Source: Streptomyces netropsis
GTDB taxonomy: Bacteria > Actinomycetota > Actinomycetes > Streptomycetales > Streptomycetaceae
Direction of reading: 5' to 3'
Length of the DNA stretch: 64,000 nucleotides
Assembly: GCF_014203545.1 (NCBI RefSeq)
Contig: NZ_JACHJG010000003.1
Location: 1 to 64,000 of the forward strand
The notes below the pieces were generated by a model that worked only from the letters and a program-made list of their open reading frames with translations, had not been told where the DNA came from and made no database searches. The translations under genes and the position numbers were made by a program. Numbering within the stretch: position 1 is the stretch's first letter; every line of letters starts with the position of its first letter. This document shows positions 16,036-25,222 of this stretch, in pieces.

Positions 16036-17667
16036 TCAGCCCATGTGCGGGTAGCCGTACTCGGTCGGCGGGACCAGCGTCTCCTTGATGGAGCGGGTCG
16101 AGGTCCAGCGCATCAGGTTGGACGCGGCGCCGGCCTTGTCGTTGGTGCCGGACGCGCGGCCGCCACCGAAGGGCTGCTGGCCGACGACGGCGCCGGTCGA
16201 CTTGTCGTTGATGTAGAAGTTGCCCGCGGCGAAGCGGAGCTTCTCCATCGCGTCGGCCGCCGCGTAGCGGTCCTGGGCGATGATCGAGCCGGTCAGGGCG
16301 TACGCCGAGACGGACTCCATCTGGGCCAGCATCGCGTCGAAGTCGGCGTCCTCGTAGACGTGGACGGCGAGGATCGGGCCGAAGTACTCGGTCGTGAAGA
16401 CCTCGTTCTCCGGGTCCGTGCACTCGATGACCGTCGGGCGGACGAAGTAGCCGACCGAGTCGTCGTACGTGCCGCCCGCGACGATCGTGCAGGTCGGGTC
16501 GGACTTGGCACGGTCGATCGCAGCCTTGTTCTTGGCGAACGAGCGGTCGTCGATGACGGCGCCGATGAAGTTCGACAGGTCGGTGACGTCACCCATGGTG
16601 ATGCCGTCGACCTCGGCCGCGAACTGCTCCTTGAGGCCGTTGTCCCAGAGGGAACGCGGGACGTAGGCGCGGGAGGAGGCCGAGCACTTCTGGCCCTGGA
16701 ACTCGAAGGAGCCGCGGGTCAGCGCGGTCTTCAGGATCGCCGGGTCGGCGCTCGGGTGCGCCACGACGAAGTCCTTGCCGCCGGTCTCGCCGACCAGGCG
16801 CGGGTAGGACTTGTACTTCTCGATGTTGTTGCCGACCGTCTTCCACAGGTACTGGAAGGTCTTGGTCGAGCCGGTGAAGTGGATGCCGGCCAGCTCGGGG
16901 TGGTTCAGGGCCACCTCGGAGACGGCGATGCCGTCACCGGTCACCAGGTTGATGACGCCCTTGGGCAGGCCCGCCTCCTCCAGGAGCTGCATCAGCAGCA
17001 CGGCGGAGTGGGTCTGGGTCGGGGACGGCTTCCAGACGACCACGTTGCCCATCAGGGCCGGGGCGGTCGGCAGGTTGCCCGCGATGGCGGTGAAGTTGAA
17101 GGGCGTGATCGCGTACACGAAGCCCTCGAGCGGACGGTGGTCGCTGCGGTTCCACACGCCGGCGGAGTTGGCGACCGGCTGCTCGGCGAGGATCTGGCGC
17201 GCGAAGTGCACGTTGAAGCGCCAGAAGTCGACGAGCTCACAGGGGGTGTCGATCTCCGCCTGCTGGGCGGTCTTCGACTGGCCCAGCATGGTGGAGGCGG
17301 CCAGCGTCTCGCGCCAGGGGCCGGCCAGCAGCTCGGCGGCGCGCAGGATGATCGCCGCGCGGTCGTCGAAGGACATCGCGCGCCACGCCGGGGCGGCGGC
17401 CAGGGCGGCGTCGACCGCGTCCTGGGCGTCCCGGGTGGTGGCGTTGTTGAAGGTGCCGATGACGGCCGCGTGGTTGTGCGGCTGCACGACCTGGAACGGC
17501 TCGCCGCCGCCCATCCGCTTCTCACCGTTGATGGTCATGGGCAGGTCGATGGGGTTGCCGGCCAGCTCCTTGAGCTTGGCCTCGAGGCGGGCACGCTCCG
17601 GGGAACCGGGGGCGTAGCTGTGCACCGGCTCGTTGACCGGCGCGGGGACCTGGGTGACGGCGTCCAT
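16036..17667 (-). CDS. pruA: L-glutamate gamma-semialdehyde (P5C) dehydrogenase
   Basis: Oxidises glutamate semialdehyde to glutamate, the second step of proline catabolism. The 543 residues match monofunctional ALDH4-type enzymes. Landmarks are PFNFTAIAGNL, the NAD-binding FTGSTKTFQYLW, the general-base Glu in VGETGGKDFVV, the nucleophilic Cys in FEFQGQKCSASSR, and FGPILAVHVY. The C-terminal PFGGGRASGTNDKAG segment is characteristic. Its gene follows the proline dehydrogenase gene by 44 bases and is almost certainly cotranscribed with it. Confidence 0.95.
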   Translation of the reverse strand: MDAVTQVPAPVNEPVHSYAPGSPERARLEAKLKELAGNPIDLPMTINGEKRMGGGEPFQVVQPHNHAAVIGTFNNATTRDAQDAVDAALAAAPAWRAMSFDDRAAIILRAAELLAGPWRETLAASTMLGQSKTAQQAEIDTPCELVDFWRFNVHFARQILAEQPVANSAGVWNRSDHRPLEGFVYAITPFNFTAIAGNLPTAPALMGNVVVWKPSPTQTHSAVLLMQLLEEAGLPKGVINLVTGDGIAVSEVALNHPELAGIHFTGSTKTFQYLWKTVGNNIEKYKSYPRLVGETGGKDFVVAHPSADPAILKTALTRGSFEFQGQKCSASSRAYVPRSLWDNGLKEQFAAEVDGITMGDVTDLSNFIGAVIDDRSFAKNKAAIDRAKSDPTCTIVAGGTYDDSVGYFVRPTVIECTDPENEVFTTEYFGPILAVHVYEDADFDAMLAQMESVSAYALTGSIIAQDRYAAADAMEKLRFAAGNFYINDKSTGAVVGQQPFGGGRASGTNDKAGAASNLMRWTSTRSIKETLVPPTEYGYPHMG

Positions 17668-17711
17668 GAGTTCCGTGTCTCCTTCGGGCTCTTGCGGGGG
17701 TTCTGGGGGTG

Positions 17712-18638
17712 TCAGCCCGTGGTGAGGATGGAACGGGCGAAGAACAGCAGGTTCGCGGGCTTCTCGGCGAGGCGACGCATGAAGTAGCCGTACCAGTCGG
17801 TGCCGTACGCCGTGTACACCCGCATCCGGTGGCCCTCGGCGGCCAGCCGGACGTGCTCGTCGCTGCGGATGCCGTACAGCATCTGGAATTCGTACTCATC
17901 CAGTTTGCGCCCCGCCTGCCGCGCCAGCTCCTGCGAGATGGCGATCAGACGCGGGTCGTGCGACCCGATCATCGGGTAGCCCTCGCCCTGCATGAGGATC
18001 TTGACGATGCGGACGAACGCCTTGTCGATCTCGGCCTTGTCCTGGTACGCGACGGAGGCGGGCTCCTTGTACGCACCCTTAACGATACGCACCCGGCTGC
18101 CGGCCGCGGCGAGCCGGCGGGCGTCGTCCTCGGTGCGGAAGAGGTAGGCCTGGATCACACAGCCGATCTGCGGGAAGTCCTTCCGCAGCTCCTCGTGGAT
18201 GGCGAACATCGAGTCGAGGGTGGTGTGGTCCTCGGCGTCCAGGGTGACCGTGGTGCCGATGGCGGCGGCGGCCTCGACGACCGGGCGCACGTTGGCGAGC
18301 GCCAGCTCGTGGCCGCCCTCCAGGGCCTGGCCGAACATGGAGAGCTTGACCGACATCTCGGCCTTGGTGCCCAGGCCGAGCGCCTTGAGGCGGTCGACCA
18401 GCTCGAGATAGGCGTCACGGGCGGCGTACGACTGCTCGACCGTGGTGATGTCCTCGCCCACGACGTCCAGGGTGACCTCGAGGCCCTTGGCCGCGGCGTC
18501 CTGCACGATCGGGATGACCTGATCGACGGTCTCGCCGGCGATGAACCGGTCGACGACCTGCTTGGTGCCCGGGGCAGCCGACACGAAACGGCGCATCTTG
18601 TCGCTGCGCGAAGCGGCGAGGATCACGGGAGCCAGCAC
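17712..18638 (-). CDS. Proline dehydrogenase (monofunctional)
   Basis: FAD enzyme converting proline to pyrroline-5-carboxylate, with electrons passing to the respiratory chain. The 308-residue barrel carries VTLDVVGED, KLSMFGQAL, TLDAEDHTTLDSMF, RIVKGAYKEP, IGSHDPRLI and the substrate-binding YFMRRLAEKPANL near the C-terminus. The GTG at 18638 has GGAGG five bases upstream and gives an N-terminus (MLAPVILAASRSDKMRRFV) like Streptomyces relatives. First gene of the proline-degradation pair, divergent from a PucR-type regulator. Confidence 0.93.
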   Translation of the reverse strand: MLAPVILAASRSDKMRRFVSAAPGTKQVVDRFIAGETVDQVIPIVQDAAAKGLEVTLDVVGEDITTVEQSYAARDAYLELVDRLKALGLGTKAEMSVKLSMFGQALEGGHELALANVRPVVEAAAAIGTTVTLDAEDHTTLDSMFAIHEELRKDFPQIGCVIQAYLFRTEDDARRLAAAGSRVRIVKGAYKEPASVAYQDKAEIDKAFVRIVKILMQGEGYPMIGSHDPRLIAISQELARQAGRKLDEYEFQMLYGIRSDEHVRLAAEGHRMRVYTAYGTDWYGYFMRRLAEKPANLLFFARSILTTG

Positions 18639-18694
18639 GGGCACCTCCACAATGACGGCCGCCCCCACCTGGGGAGTCGGCATAAGTAACTCAA

Positions 18695-18714
18695 CGTGAA
18701 ACGTAGAGTTCACG
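18695..18714. promoter_or_regulatory. Inverted repeat between proline dehydrogenase and PucR genes
   Basis: CGTGAA (18695-18700) and TTCACG (18709-18714) form a perfect inverted repeat with an 8-base spacer in the divergent gap. It is a reasonable operator for the adjacent regulator. Confidence 0.45.
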
Positions 18715-18827
18715 CCACCGCGCGGCCATCGACAGCTGTCACGCATCCGTGGCCGGGATCTCAGACATATGTATGACAATGGGGAAAGGGGCATGGGGAA
18801 TACCCGAGGAGAGGAGCGGAGCGCGGC

Positions 18828-20087
18828 ATGCGGGGCGACTATCAGCAGCTCGTGGACGACATCTCGGCGGCGCTCGGCGCGCCCGCGACGCTCGAGGACC
18901 GTGACTTCGGGCTGATCGCGTTCGGCGCCCACGGCGGTGACGACGATCTCGACCTGATGATGGACCCCGTCCGTACCCGCTCGATCCTCCAGCGCCGGTC
19001 GACGGCGGCGGTACGGGCGTGGTTCGAGGCGTTCGGCATCGCGCGGGCGCAGTCGCCGCTACGGATTCCGCCGGACCCGGCGGCGGGGGTGTTCAAGGGG
19101 CGCATCTGTCTGCCCGTGCGCCACCGCGGAGTGGTCCACGGCTATGTCTGGCTGCTGGACGACGAGCAGCTGGCGGGGCTCGATCTCAGCCTGCCCTACG
19201 CGGACCCCCGGCTCGCGCACGCCATGGAGACCGCCGACCGGATCGGTGCGCTGCTGGCCGCGGAGGCCCGGGCCGGGGCCGAGCTGGGCGAGCTGCTGCG
19301 GGAGCTGCTGACGGCCCGCCCCGCCGGGCGGGACGCGGCGCGCGGCGCGCTGCGGGAGGCGCTCGGCCCGGCGGCGGACGGCCCGCTGGCGCTCGTCGCG
19401 GTGGCCCCGTGGCGCCCGGTGGGCGAACCCGGCTCCGCCGTGGAGGAGCCGGACCGGTCGGCGGCGCAGCCGGACACGGGCTCCGGCTCGATGCTCGCCG
19501 CGCAGTCGGGCGTCGCCGCGCTCTGCGCGGTCCCGGACTCACTGCCCGACGGCTCGGCGGCGCTCGCCGCCCTGGTCCGGCTGCGCGCCGTCACCACGCC
19601 CGCCCCGGCCCGCACCGCGGCGGAGCGGCTGCTGCGCTCCCCGCGCGCGGCCGGCCCGGCCGCGGCCGCCACGGCGGGGATCGGCACCCCCCGCCGGGGC
19701 CTGGCCGAGCTGCCCACCGCCTGGTCGGAGGCGCTGGCCGCGGCGCGCGCGGCGGGCGCCGCGGCCGGGTCGGGGCGGCGGCTGGGACCGGTGGCGGAGT
19801 GGGAGGCGCTCGGCGCGTACCGCGCGCTGACGGCGCTGCCGGCCGACCGCGCGGCGGATCCGGCCGTGCTGCGCCTGCTCGAGCCCGCCAACACCGAGCT
19901 GGCCCGGACGGCGGAGACCTTCCTCGACTCCGCCGGCCAGGCGGGCCGGGCGGCCGCCGCCCTCGGCATCCACCGCCAGACCCTCTACTACCGCCTCGCG
20001 CGCGTGGAGCAGCTCACCGGCCTCGACCTGGACGAGGGCGAGGACCGGCTGCTGCTGCACATGTCGCTCAAGGCGTCCCGGCTCTAG
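18828..20087 (+). CDS. PucR-type regulator of proline catabolism
   Basis: 419-residue transcription activator. The C-terminal helix-turn-helix ([41 protein letters not shown], about 365-410) is the PucR_2/HTH_30 type. The middle region is Ala-rich and carries a GGDEF-like diverged fold as in other PucR/CdaR proteins. The N-terminal part ([16 protein letters not shown]) resembles the sensor region of proline-responsive relatives. The divergent position next to proline dehydrogenase and P5C dehydrogenase supports control of that pair. The start is ATG 18828 with a purine-rich GAGGAGAGGAG leader. Confidence 0.85.
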   Translation: MRGDYQQLVDDISAALGAPATLEDRDFGLIAFGAHGGDDDLDLMMDPVRTRSILQRRSTAAVRAWFEAFGIARAQSPLRIPPDPAAGVFKGRICLPVRHRGVVHGYVWLLDDEQLAGLDLSLPYADPRLAHAMETADRIGALLAAEARAGAELGELLRELLTARPAGRDAARGALREALGPAADGPLALVAVAPWRPVGEPGSAVEEPDRSAAQPDTGSGSMLAAQSGVAALCAVPDSLPDGSAALAALVRLRAVTTPAPARTAAERLLRSPRAAGPAAAATAGIGTPRRGLAELPTAWSEALAAARAAGAAAGSGRRLGPVAEWEALGAYRALTALPADRAADPAVLRLLEPANTELARTAETFLDSAGQAGRAAAALGIHRQTLYYRLARVEQLTGLDLDEGEDRLLLHMSLKASRL

Positions 20088-20101
20088 GGCCCGGGGCGCC
20101 C

Positions 20102-20296
20102 TCAGCCCTCCTCGGCCGTGATCGCCTGTACGGGACAGGCCCGCACCGCCTCCTGTACGAGCGGGTCGCCGGCGCCGTCCTCACGGCCCGGCAGGACGGC
20201 GCCGAATCCGTCGTCGTCCTGGGTGAAGACACCGGGCGCGGCGAGGGCGCACTGGCCGCTGCCGATACAGGTGTCCGCGTCGATGGCGAGCTTCAT
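20102..20296 (-). CDS. [3Fe-4S] ferredoxin (P450 partner)
   Basis: 64-residue electron carrier. Cys10, Cys16 and Cys54 (CIGSGQC...CPV) give the three-cysteine pattern of actinobacterial P450-associated ferredoxins, which lack the fourth cysteine and so hold a 3Fe-4S cluster. ATG 20296 has GGAG six bases upstream. It follows the P450 gene by 44 bases on the same strand and surely passes electrons to it. It converges with the PucR gene with almost no gap. Confidence 0.9.
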   Translation of the reverse strand: MKLAIDADTCIGSGQCALAAPGVFTQDDDGFGAVLPGREDGAGDPLVQEAVRACPVQAITAEEG

Positions 20297-20340
20297 GACG
20301 GGCTCCGTTCTCTCCGTGTGCCGCTGGTCGGCCGCTCGCG

Positions 20341-21603
20341 TCACCACGCGACCGGCAGGGTGAACAGTCCCTGCAGGGTCGTGGCGGGCTTGATGAGCAG
20401 CTCGTCACGGGCAACGGCGATCCGCAGGGTGGGGATGCGGGTCAAAAGGGTGGTGAAGGCGATTTCCAGCTCGGCGCGGGCCAGGTTCTGCCCCAGGCAC
20501 TGGTGGATGCCGAAGCCGAAGGCGACGTGGTGCCGGGCCGAGCGGCGGACGTCGAGCACCCCGGGCCGCTCGTAGACGCCCGCGTCACGGTTGATCAGCG
20601 AGGCCCCGAGGATGACCCCGTCCCCCGCCCGTACGGTCTGGCCGGCGACCTCGATGTCCGCGGTGGCGACCCGCACCATGACGTCGGCGATGGACAGATA
20701 GCGCAGCAGTTCCTCGACCGCGCCCGGCATCAGGGCCGGATCGGCGCGCAACGCGGCGAGCTGGTCCGGGTGTTCGTGGAGGGTGTACATCCCGAGGGAG
20801 ATCATGTTGGCGGTGGTCTCGTGCCCGGCGACGAGCGTGACCATGGCCGTCATGACCAGGTCCCGGCGGTCGAGCTGGCCTTCCGTGAGGCGGTCGGCGA
20901 TGAGTTCGTCGAGCAGCCCTTCGCCGGGGGCCGCTTCCTTGCGGGCGATGAGCCCGTCGAGGTAGTCCTCGAACTCCTGCCGGATCCCCCGCGCCTGGGC
21001 CCCCGTCTCCGAGAGCAACAGGGCCCGGGACAGGGATTCGAAGAGTTCGTGCTCCTCATAGGGGACGCCGAGCAGTGAACAGATGACCATGGACGGCAGG
21101 GGCAGGGCGTACGCGGAGACGAGCTCCGCCTCCGGCCCGCCGGCGAGCATCGCGTCGATGAGCTCGTCCGCGATCCGCTGGATCTGCGGACGCATGGCGG
21201 CGATCCGCTTGAGCCCGAAGCTGGGGATCAGCATGCGGCGCTGCCGGGCGTGCTCGGGGTCGTCGTAGCCGATGAGCGGGAGGGGGGCCTCGCCCTGCCC
21301 CTCGGCTCGGGCCGCGAAGACCGGAAAGGCCGGATTCTGCCGGTCCGAGGAGAGCCTCTGGTCGGTGAGCAGGGCGCGCCCCTCGGCGTGCCCGGTCACC
21401 AGCCACACCTCGCGGCCGTCGTACAACGTCACGCGCGACAGGGGACCGCGCTCGGCCAGGGCCTCGTGGCCGGCGGGGGGCTGGTAGGGGCAGGTACGGG
21501 CACGGGGGAAATCGGGGGCGGTGGCGCTCTGCTCCACGCGGCCGTCGGCGTCGGTGGTGCCGTCGTCGACAACGACGTCGCTGCTGGTGCGGCTCCGGGT
21601 CAC
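20341..21603 (-). CDS. Cytochrome P450 (CYP105-like)
   Basis: 420-residue soluble monooxygenase. The I-helix oxygen motif AGHETT is at 259-264, the ExxR pair at 298-301 (EELLR) and the heme loop FGFGIHQCLGQNLARAE with Cys369. The overall pattern (MTAMVTLVAGHETTANMI, ALRADPALMPGAVEELLRYLSI) is CYP105-like, a family known for xenobiotic and macrolide oxidation. I chose GTG 21603 because GGGAGG stands six bases upstream; this removes 16 non-homologous residues from the longer frame. A ferredoxin gene follows, and a TetR gene lies upstream on the same strand. Confidence 0.92.
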   Translation of the reverse strand: MTRSRTSSDVVVDDGTTDADGRVEQSATAPDFPRARTCPYQPPAGHEALAERGPLSRVTLYDGREVWLVTGHAEGRALLTDQRLSSDRQNPAFPVFAARAEGQGEAPLPLIGYDDPEHARQRRMLIPSFGLKRIAAMRPQIQRIADELIDAMLAGGPEAELVSAYALPLPSMVICSLLGVPYEEHELFESLSRALLLSETGAQARGIRQEFEDYLDGLIARKEAAPGEGLLDELIADRLTEGQLDRRDLVMTAMVTLVAGHETTANMISLGMYTLHEHPDQLAALRADPALMPGAVEELLRYLSIADVMVRVATADIEVAGQTVRAGDGVILGASLINRDAGVYERPGVLDVRRSARHHVAFGFGIHQCLGQNLARAELEIAFTTLLTRIPTLRIAVARDELLIKPATTLQGLFTLPVAW

Positions 21604-21735
21604 GGTCAACCTCCCAGTTCGGGACTGACGTCCTCCCCCCTCCCTACCCATGGCGAGGCGTCAGCTTGCCGGACTGGGTACGGTTCGGGCCATATTTCCG
21701 TTCAACCACCAACAAGTCCCCCACGTCCCCGCCCG

Positions 21736-22338
21736 TCAGCTCTCCGGCACGGGCTCGCCGCTCAGGGCCGTGCCGGTCATGACCCTGCGCATGCCCTCGA
21801 CGATCTCGGTGCCGGTGGGCGCGGCCGTGGGGTCCATGAGCCACTGCACGAACAGGCCGGTGAACAGGGCGTGGTAGAAGGCACCCGCGGTCCGCGTCGC
21901 CTCCGTGGGGACCTCCGTGTCCTCGACGCCCTCGAACATGGCGACCATGCCCTCGCGGCCACTGGGCAGCACCTCGGCGAACTTCTCCTTGAGGGCGGGG
22001 TTGCTCTCCAACTGCCCGATCACTTCGAGCTGCGCGGCCCAGAACGGCCGGTTCGTCGCGAACCCTACGAGCAACGCGTCGAGCACCGAAGCGAGGTGTT
22101 CGTTCCGGGAGCCCCGGGGGTCGGCGGCGGCCAGCGAGCGGCCGACCTCGTCGCCCCACTCCTCGGTCATCTGCAGGAACGCCGCCATCATCAGCGCGTC
22201 CTTGGAGCCGTAGTGGTAGCCGATGGAGGCGAGGTTGGCGCCGGAGGCGGCCACGATGTCGCGCGCGGTGGTGCGCACCCAGCCCTTTTCGAGCAGGCAG
22301 CGCTTCGCGCCTTCGAGCAGATCTTCGCGATGTCCCAT
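21736..22338 (-). CDS. TetR family regulator of the adjacent MFS pump
   Basis: 200-residue repressor with the HTH at residues 5-50 (LLEGAKRCLLEKGW, then TARDIVAASGANLASIGYHYGSKDALM). The C-terminal ligand domain belongs to the broad TetR_C group. It is divergent from the DHA2 transporter, with direct repeats in the shared 90-base gap, so it most likely represses the pump and itself in the absence of a toxic ligand. It may also influence the P450 gene downstream on its own strand. Confidence 0.88.
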   Translation of the reverse strand: MGHREDLLEGAKRCLLEKGWVRTTARDIVAASGANLASIGYHYGSKDALMMAAFLQMTEEWGDEVGRSLAAADPRGSRNEHLASVLDALLVGFATNRPFWAAQLEVIGQLESNPALKEKFAEVLPSGREGMVAMFEGVEDTEVPTEATRTAGAFYHALFTGLFVQWLMDPTAAPTGTEIVEGMRRVMTGTALSGEPVPES

Positions 22339-22388
22339 GTCAGAACCCTAGCGCCGCCCCATACGCCCGTACCAGACAACCGTCCTAC

Positions 22389-22427
22389 ACAAGCGTCATA
22401 GACAAGCGTTTAAGACACCCGTATATT
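22389..22427 (+). promoter_or_regulatory. Promoter and operator of the DHA2 pump
   Basis: TAGACA (22399-22404), a 17-base spacer and TATATT (22422-22427) make a near-consensus vegetative promoter. ACAAGCGT is repeated at 22389-22396 and 22402-22409 and covers the -35 box, an ideal place for TetR repression. The predicted start point falls about at ATG 22435, suggesting a leaderless mRNA. Confidence 0.6.
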
Positions 22428-22434
22428 CATGGTC

Positions 22435-24000
22435 ATGACGAACCCCAGCGCACGCGCCGGGCGCAGGGAATGGACGGCTTTCGTCGTCCTCCTGCTGCCC
22501 CTCCTCCTGGTCTCGATGGACGCCTCCGTCCTGTTCTTCGCGGTGCCCTCCATCAGCGAGTCGCTCGACGCCTCCGCCACCCAGCAGCTGTGGATCTTCG
22601 ATGTCTACGCCTTCGCCCTCGCCGGGCTGCTGATCACGATGGGGTCGCTCGGCGACCGGGTCGGCCGCCGCAAGCTGCTGATGTTCGGGGCGGCGGCCTT
22701 CGGGACGGCCTCGGTGGCGGCCGCGTACGCGCAGAGCGCGGAGATGCTGATCGTGGCGCGTGCCGTGCTCGGGATCGGCGGTGCGACCCTGATGCCGAGC
22801 ACGATGGCGCTGGTGCGGAACATGTTTCACGACGACGCCCAGCGCACCAAGGCCATCGGCATCTGGTCCGGGGCCATGGCGGGCGGTATCGCGCTCGGGT
22901 CGGTGCTGGGCGGGGTGATGCTGGAGCACTTCTGGTGGGGCTCGGTCTTCCTGATCAACGTCCCCGCGATGGTGCTGCTGCTGGTGCTCGTGCCGTTCCT
23001 GGTGCCGGAGTACAAGGACCCGAAGCCGGGCCGGTTCGACCTGCTGAGCGTGCCGCTGTCGATGGCCGCCGTGCTCCCGGTGACCTACGGGCTCAAGGAG
23101 ATCGCCGCCGAGGGGTTCAGCGTGCCGATGGCACTGTGCGTCGCCGCCGGCCTGGTCGTGGGCTGGATGTTCGTACACCGCCAGCGCACCCTGCGGTCCG
23201 CGATGATCAGCCGTGAGCTGTTCCGCCACCGCGCCTTCGGGGCGGGCGTCGCACTCAACACCGTGGCGGCGTTCGGCATGATGGGATCGGTCTACTTCAC
23301 CACCCAGTACCTGCAGTCCGTGCTCGGCAAGGGCCCGATGGAGGCCGCGCTGTGGAGCGTCGTCCCGTCCCTCGCGGTCGGCGTCGCCGCGCCCGTCGCG
23401 ACGGTGGTCGCACAGAAGGTCGACAAGGCGTATGTCATCGCCGCCGGATTCGTCGTCGCCGCCCTGGGCTACGCCGTCCTGACCGGGGCCGGCACCGACT
23501 CGCTGTGGACGACGCTGATCGGCGCCGGTGTCATCGGCTGCGGCATCGTGACGGTCATGGCCCTGGTCTCCGACATGGCGCTGTCCACCGCACCGCCGGA
23601 GAAGGCAGGTTCGGCGGCCTCGTTGCTGGAGACGGGGCAGGAGTTCGGCGGTGCGCTCGGTATGGCGGTCTTCGGCAGCGTCGGTGTCGCCGTCTACCGC
23701 CGTGACGTGACCGACTCCCTGCCCGCGGACCTGCCGCACGGGGCGCTGGAGGCGGCCCGCGAGACGCTCGGCGGGGCGGCGGGCGTGGCGGCCGGGCTGC
23801 CGGGCCGGGCGGGCGAGACCGTCCTGGCCGTCGCCCGCGACGCCTTCACCCACGGCATGAACCTCGCCGCCTTCGGCGGAGCCGCCGTGCTGGCCCTCGC
23901 CGCCGTCGGCGCCGTGGCCGCGCTGCGGGGGGTGACGTCGGCGCCGGAGCACCCCGCCGCCGAGGAGACCGCGCCCGATGCGGTCCTCACCCACCACTGA
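22435..24000 (+). CDS. MFS drug efflux transporter (DHA2, 14-helix)
   Basis: 521-residue pump of the QacA/SmvA/LfrA type that exports cationic drugs or dyes with proton influx. Seen are LLVSMDASVLFFAVPSISESL in helix 1, GSLGDRVGRRKLLM in the first loop, the antiporter motif RAVLGIGGATLMPST and 14 predicted helices. Two in-frame starts exist: ATG 22429 and ATG 22435. The second fits the promoter spacing for a leaderless transcript; neither has a ribosome site. It is divergent from its TetR regulator. Confidence 0.9.
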   Translation: MTNPSARAGRREWTAFVVLLLPLLLVSMDASVLFFAVPSISESLDASATQQLWIFDVYAFALAGLLITMGSLGDRVGRRKLLMFGAAAFGTASVAAAYAQSAEMLIVARAVLGIGGATLMPSTMALVRNMFHDDAQRTKAIGIWSGAMAGGIALGSVLGGVMLEHFWWGSVFLINVPAMVLLLVLVPFLVPEYKDPKPGRFDLLSVPLSMAAVLPVTYGLKEIAAEGFSVPMALCVAAGLVVGWMFVHRQRTLRSAMISRELFRHRAFGAGVALNTVAAFGMMGSVYFTTQYLQSVLGKGPMEAALWSVVPSLAVGVAAPVATVVAQKVDKAYVIAAGFVVAALGYAVLTGAGTDSLWTTLIGAGVIGCGIVTVMALVSDMALSTAPPEKAGSAASLLETGQEFGGALGMAVFGSVGVAVYRRDVTDSLPADLPHGALEAARETLGGAAGVAAGLPGRAGETVLAVARDAFTHGMNLAAFGGAAVLALAAVGAVAALRGVTSAPEHPAAEETAPDAVLTHH

Positions 24001-24025
24001 GCGGGTCGGCCCTCACCGGTCACCC

Positions 24026-25015
24026 TCACACCGAGCGGCGCCCCCGTCCACCCGGACCGGGGCGCCGCTCCGTCATGACCGCCCCCAGCCCGTCGAGCAG
24101 CCGGTCCAGCCCGAACGCGAACATCGAGTCGGGATCGAAGCCGATGTCGGGGTACGCGAGGATCTGCGCGTACATCGGGTAGTTCCCGCCGTCGAGGATC
24201 TCCGCCAACCGCCCGTGCCGGGTCTTCAGCCACTGCGCGTGGGTGAGGCCCGTGTCCTGCTCGGCCTCCGCCTCGTCCTCCAGGTTCACGGCGAGACCGC
24301 GCACATAGCCCGCCACCGTGACGGTCGTGTGCAGCAACGCGGGCGTGTCGGGCAGGAGTTCACGGGCCGGGGCCATCATCCACTCCATCAGGGCCAGCGC
24401 GTTCCCGGACAGTGGCGGCCGGGTGAACGACATCGCCTTCGCGAGCCAGGGGTGCCGGCGGTAGAGCGCCCATTGCAGCCGGGCGCCCGTCGCCAGCCGC
24501 CCCCGCCAGTCCGCGGGCGCGTCCGCCGGCAGCTCGACCTCGCCGAAGACGACGTCCGCCATCAGCACGACCAGCTCGTCCTTGCCCGGCACGTAGCGGT
24601 ACAACACCATGGTGGAGACGCCGAGTTCGGCGGCGAGGGCGCGCATCGACAGGGCCGCCGAACCGCCCGCGTCGGCAAGGGCGATGGCCGTGCGCACGAC
24701 GCGTTCCCGGCTGAGCACGGACTCGGCCGGCCGTTTCCGGGGCCGCCGGGACGACCGTACGGGCGGCTCCCCGCACGCTCCCGAAGTGTCGACGACCGTA
24801 CCGACGCCGGGCACCGCCCGCACGAGCCCTTCCCGTCGCAGCGTCGCCAGCACCTTGGTGGCGGTCGTCATCGCCACCCCCCACTCCTGGGTGATCCGGC
24901 GGGCGGAGGGGACCTTCTGGCCCGCGCGCAGCTCACCGGAGGCGATGCGCGTCCTGAGTTCGGCGGCGATCCGCAGATAGGGAGCCGGATCCGTGGACTG
25001 TCCAGGTGCGCCCAT
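24026..25015 (-). CDS. GntR-TetR fusion transcriptional regulator
   Basis: 329 residues with two DNA-binding modules. An N-terminal GntR winged helix (about 12-78: YLRIAAELRTRIASGELRAGQKVPSARRITQEWGVAMTTATKVLATLRREGLV) is joined by an Arg-rich linker to a TetR HTH (about 103-150: LSRERVVRTAIALADAGG, then MRALAAELGVSTMVLYRYVPGKDEL). A TetR_C ligand domain of the actinobacterial type follows (AMSFTRPPLSGNALALMEWMM). Such fusions are known in Streptomyces; targets are unknown here. It converges on the DHA2 pump gene, and the shared terminator stem lies in its own last codons. Confidence 0.85.
   Translation of the reverse strand: MGAPGQSTDPAPYLRIAAELRTRIASGELRAGQKVPSARRITQEWGVAMTTATKVLATLRREGLVRAVPGVGTVVDTSGACGEPPVRSSRRPRKRPAESVLSRERVVRTAIALADAGGSAALSMRALAAELGVSTMVLYRYVPGKDELVVLMADVVFGEVELPADAPADWRGRLATGARLQWALYRRHPWLAKAMSFTRPPLSGNALALMEWMMAPARELLPDTPALLHTTVTVAGYVRGLAVNLEDEAEAEQDTGLTHAQWLKTRHGRLAEILDGGNYPMYAQILAYPDIGFDPDSMFAFGLDRLLDGLGAVMTERRPGPGGRGRRSV
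24033..24070. terminator. Bidirectional terminator inside the regulator 3' end
   Basis: GAGCGGCGCCCC (24033-24044) pairs with GGGGCGCCGCTC (24059-24070), and GTCC/GGAC pairs further in. It serves the converging MFS gene and is part of the final codons of the GntR-TetR gene. Confidence 0.7.
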
Positions 25016-25222
25016 GGCCGACAGGCTAGGACGGCAAGGGGGCCAAGGGCGAGCGCCGCCTGATCGAGGGTGACGCGACGGGGTCGCCCCCGGCCGGGGG
25101 AGACCGTCACCTTCGCGCAGATGATGCGGGACGCGTACGCGAAGGGGCCCGGGGCCGATCCCCGCACGCGTGGGACGGTCCGGGGACCCGGCGGGCCGGG
25201 CCCCCGTACCGTACGGCGGCCG

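Noticed and set aside
20088..20101. Terminator between the PucR and ferredoxin genes
   Set aside because: Only 14 bases separate the two stops and no stem is present.
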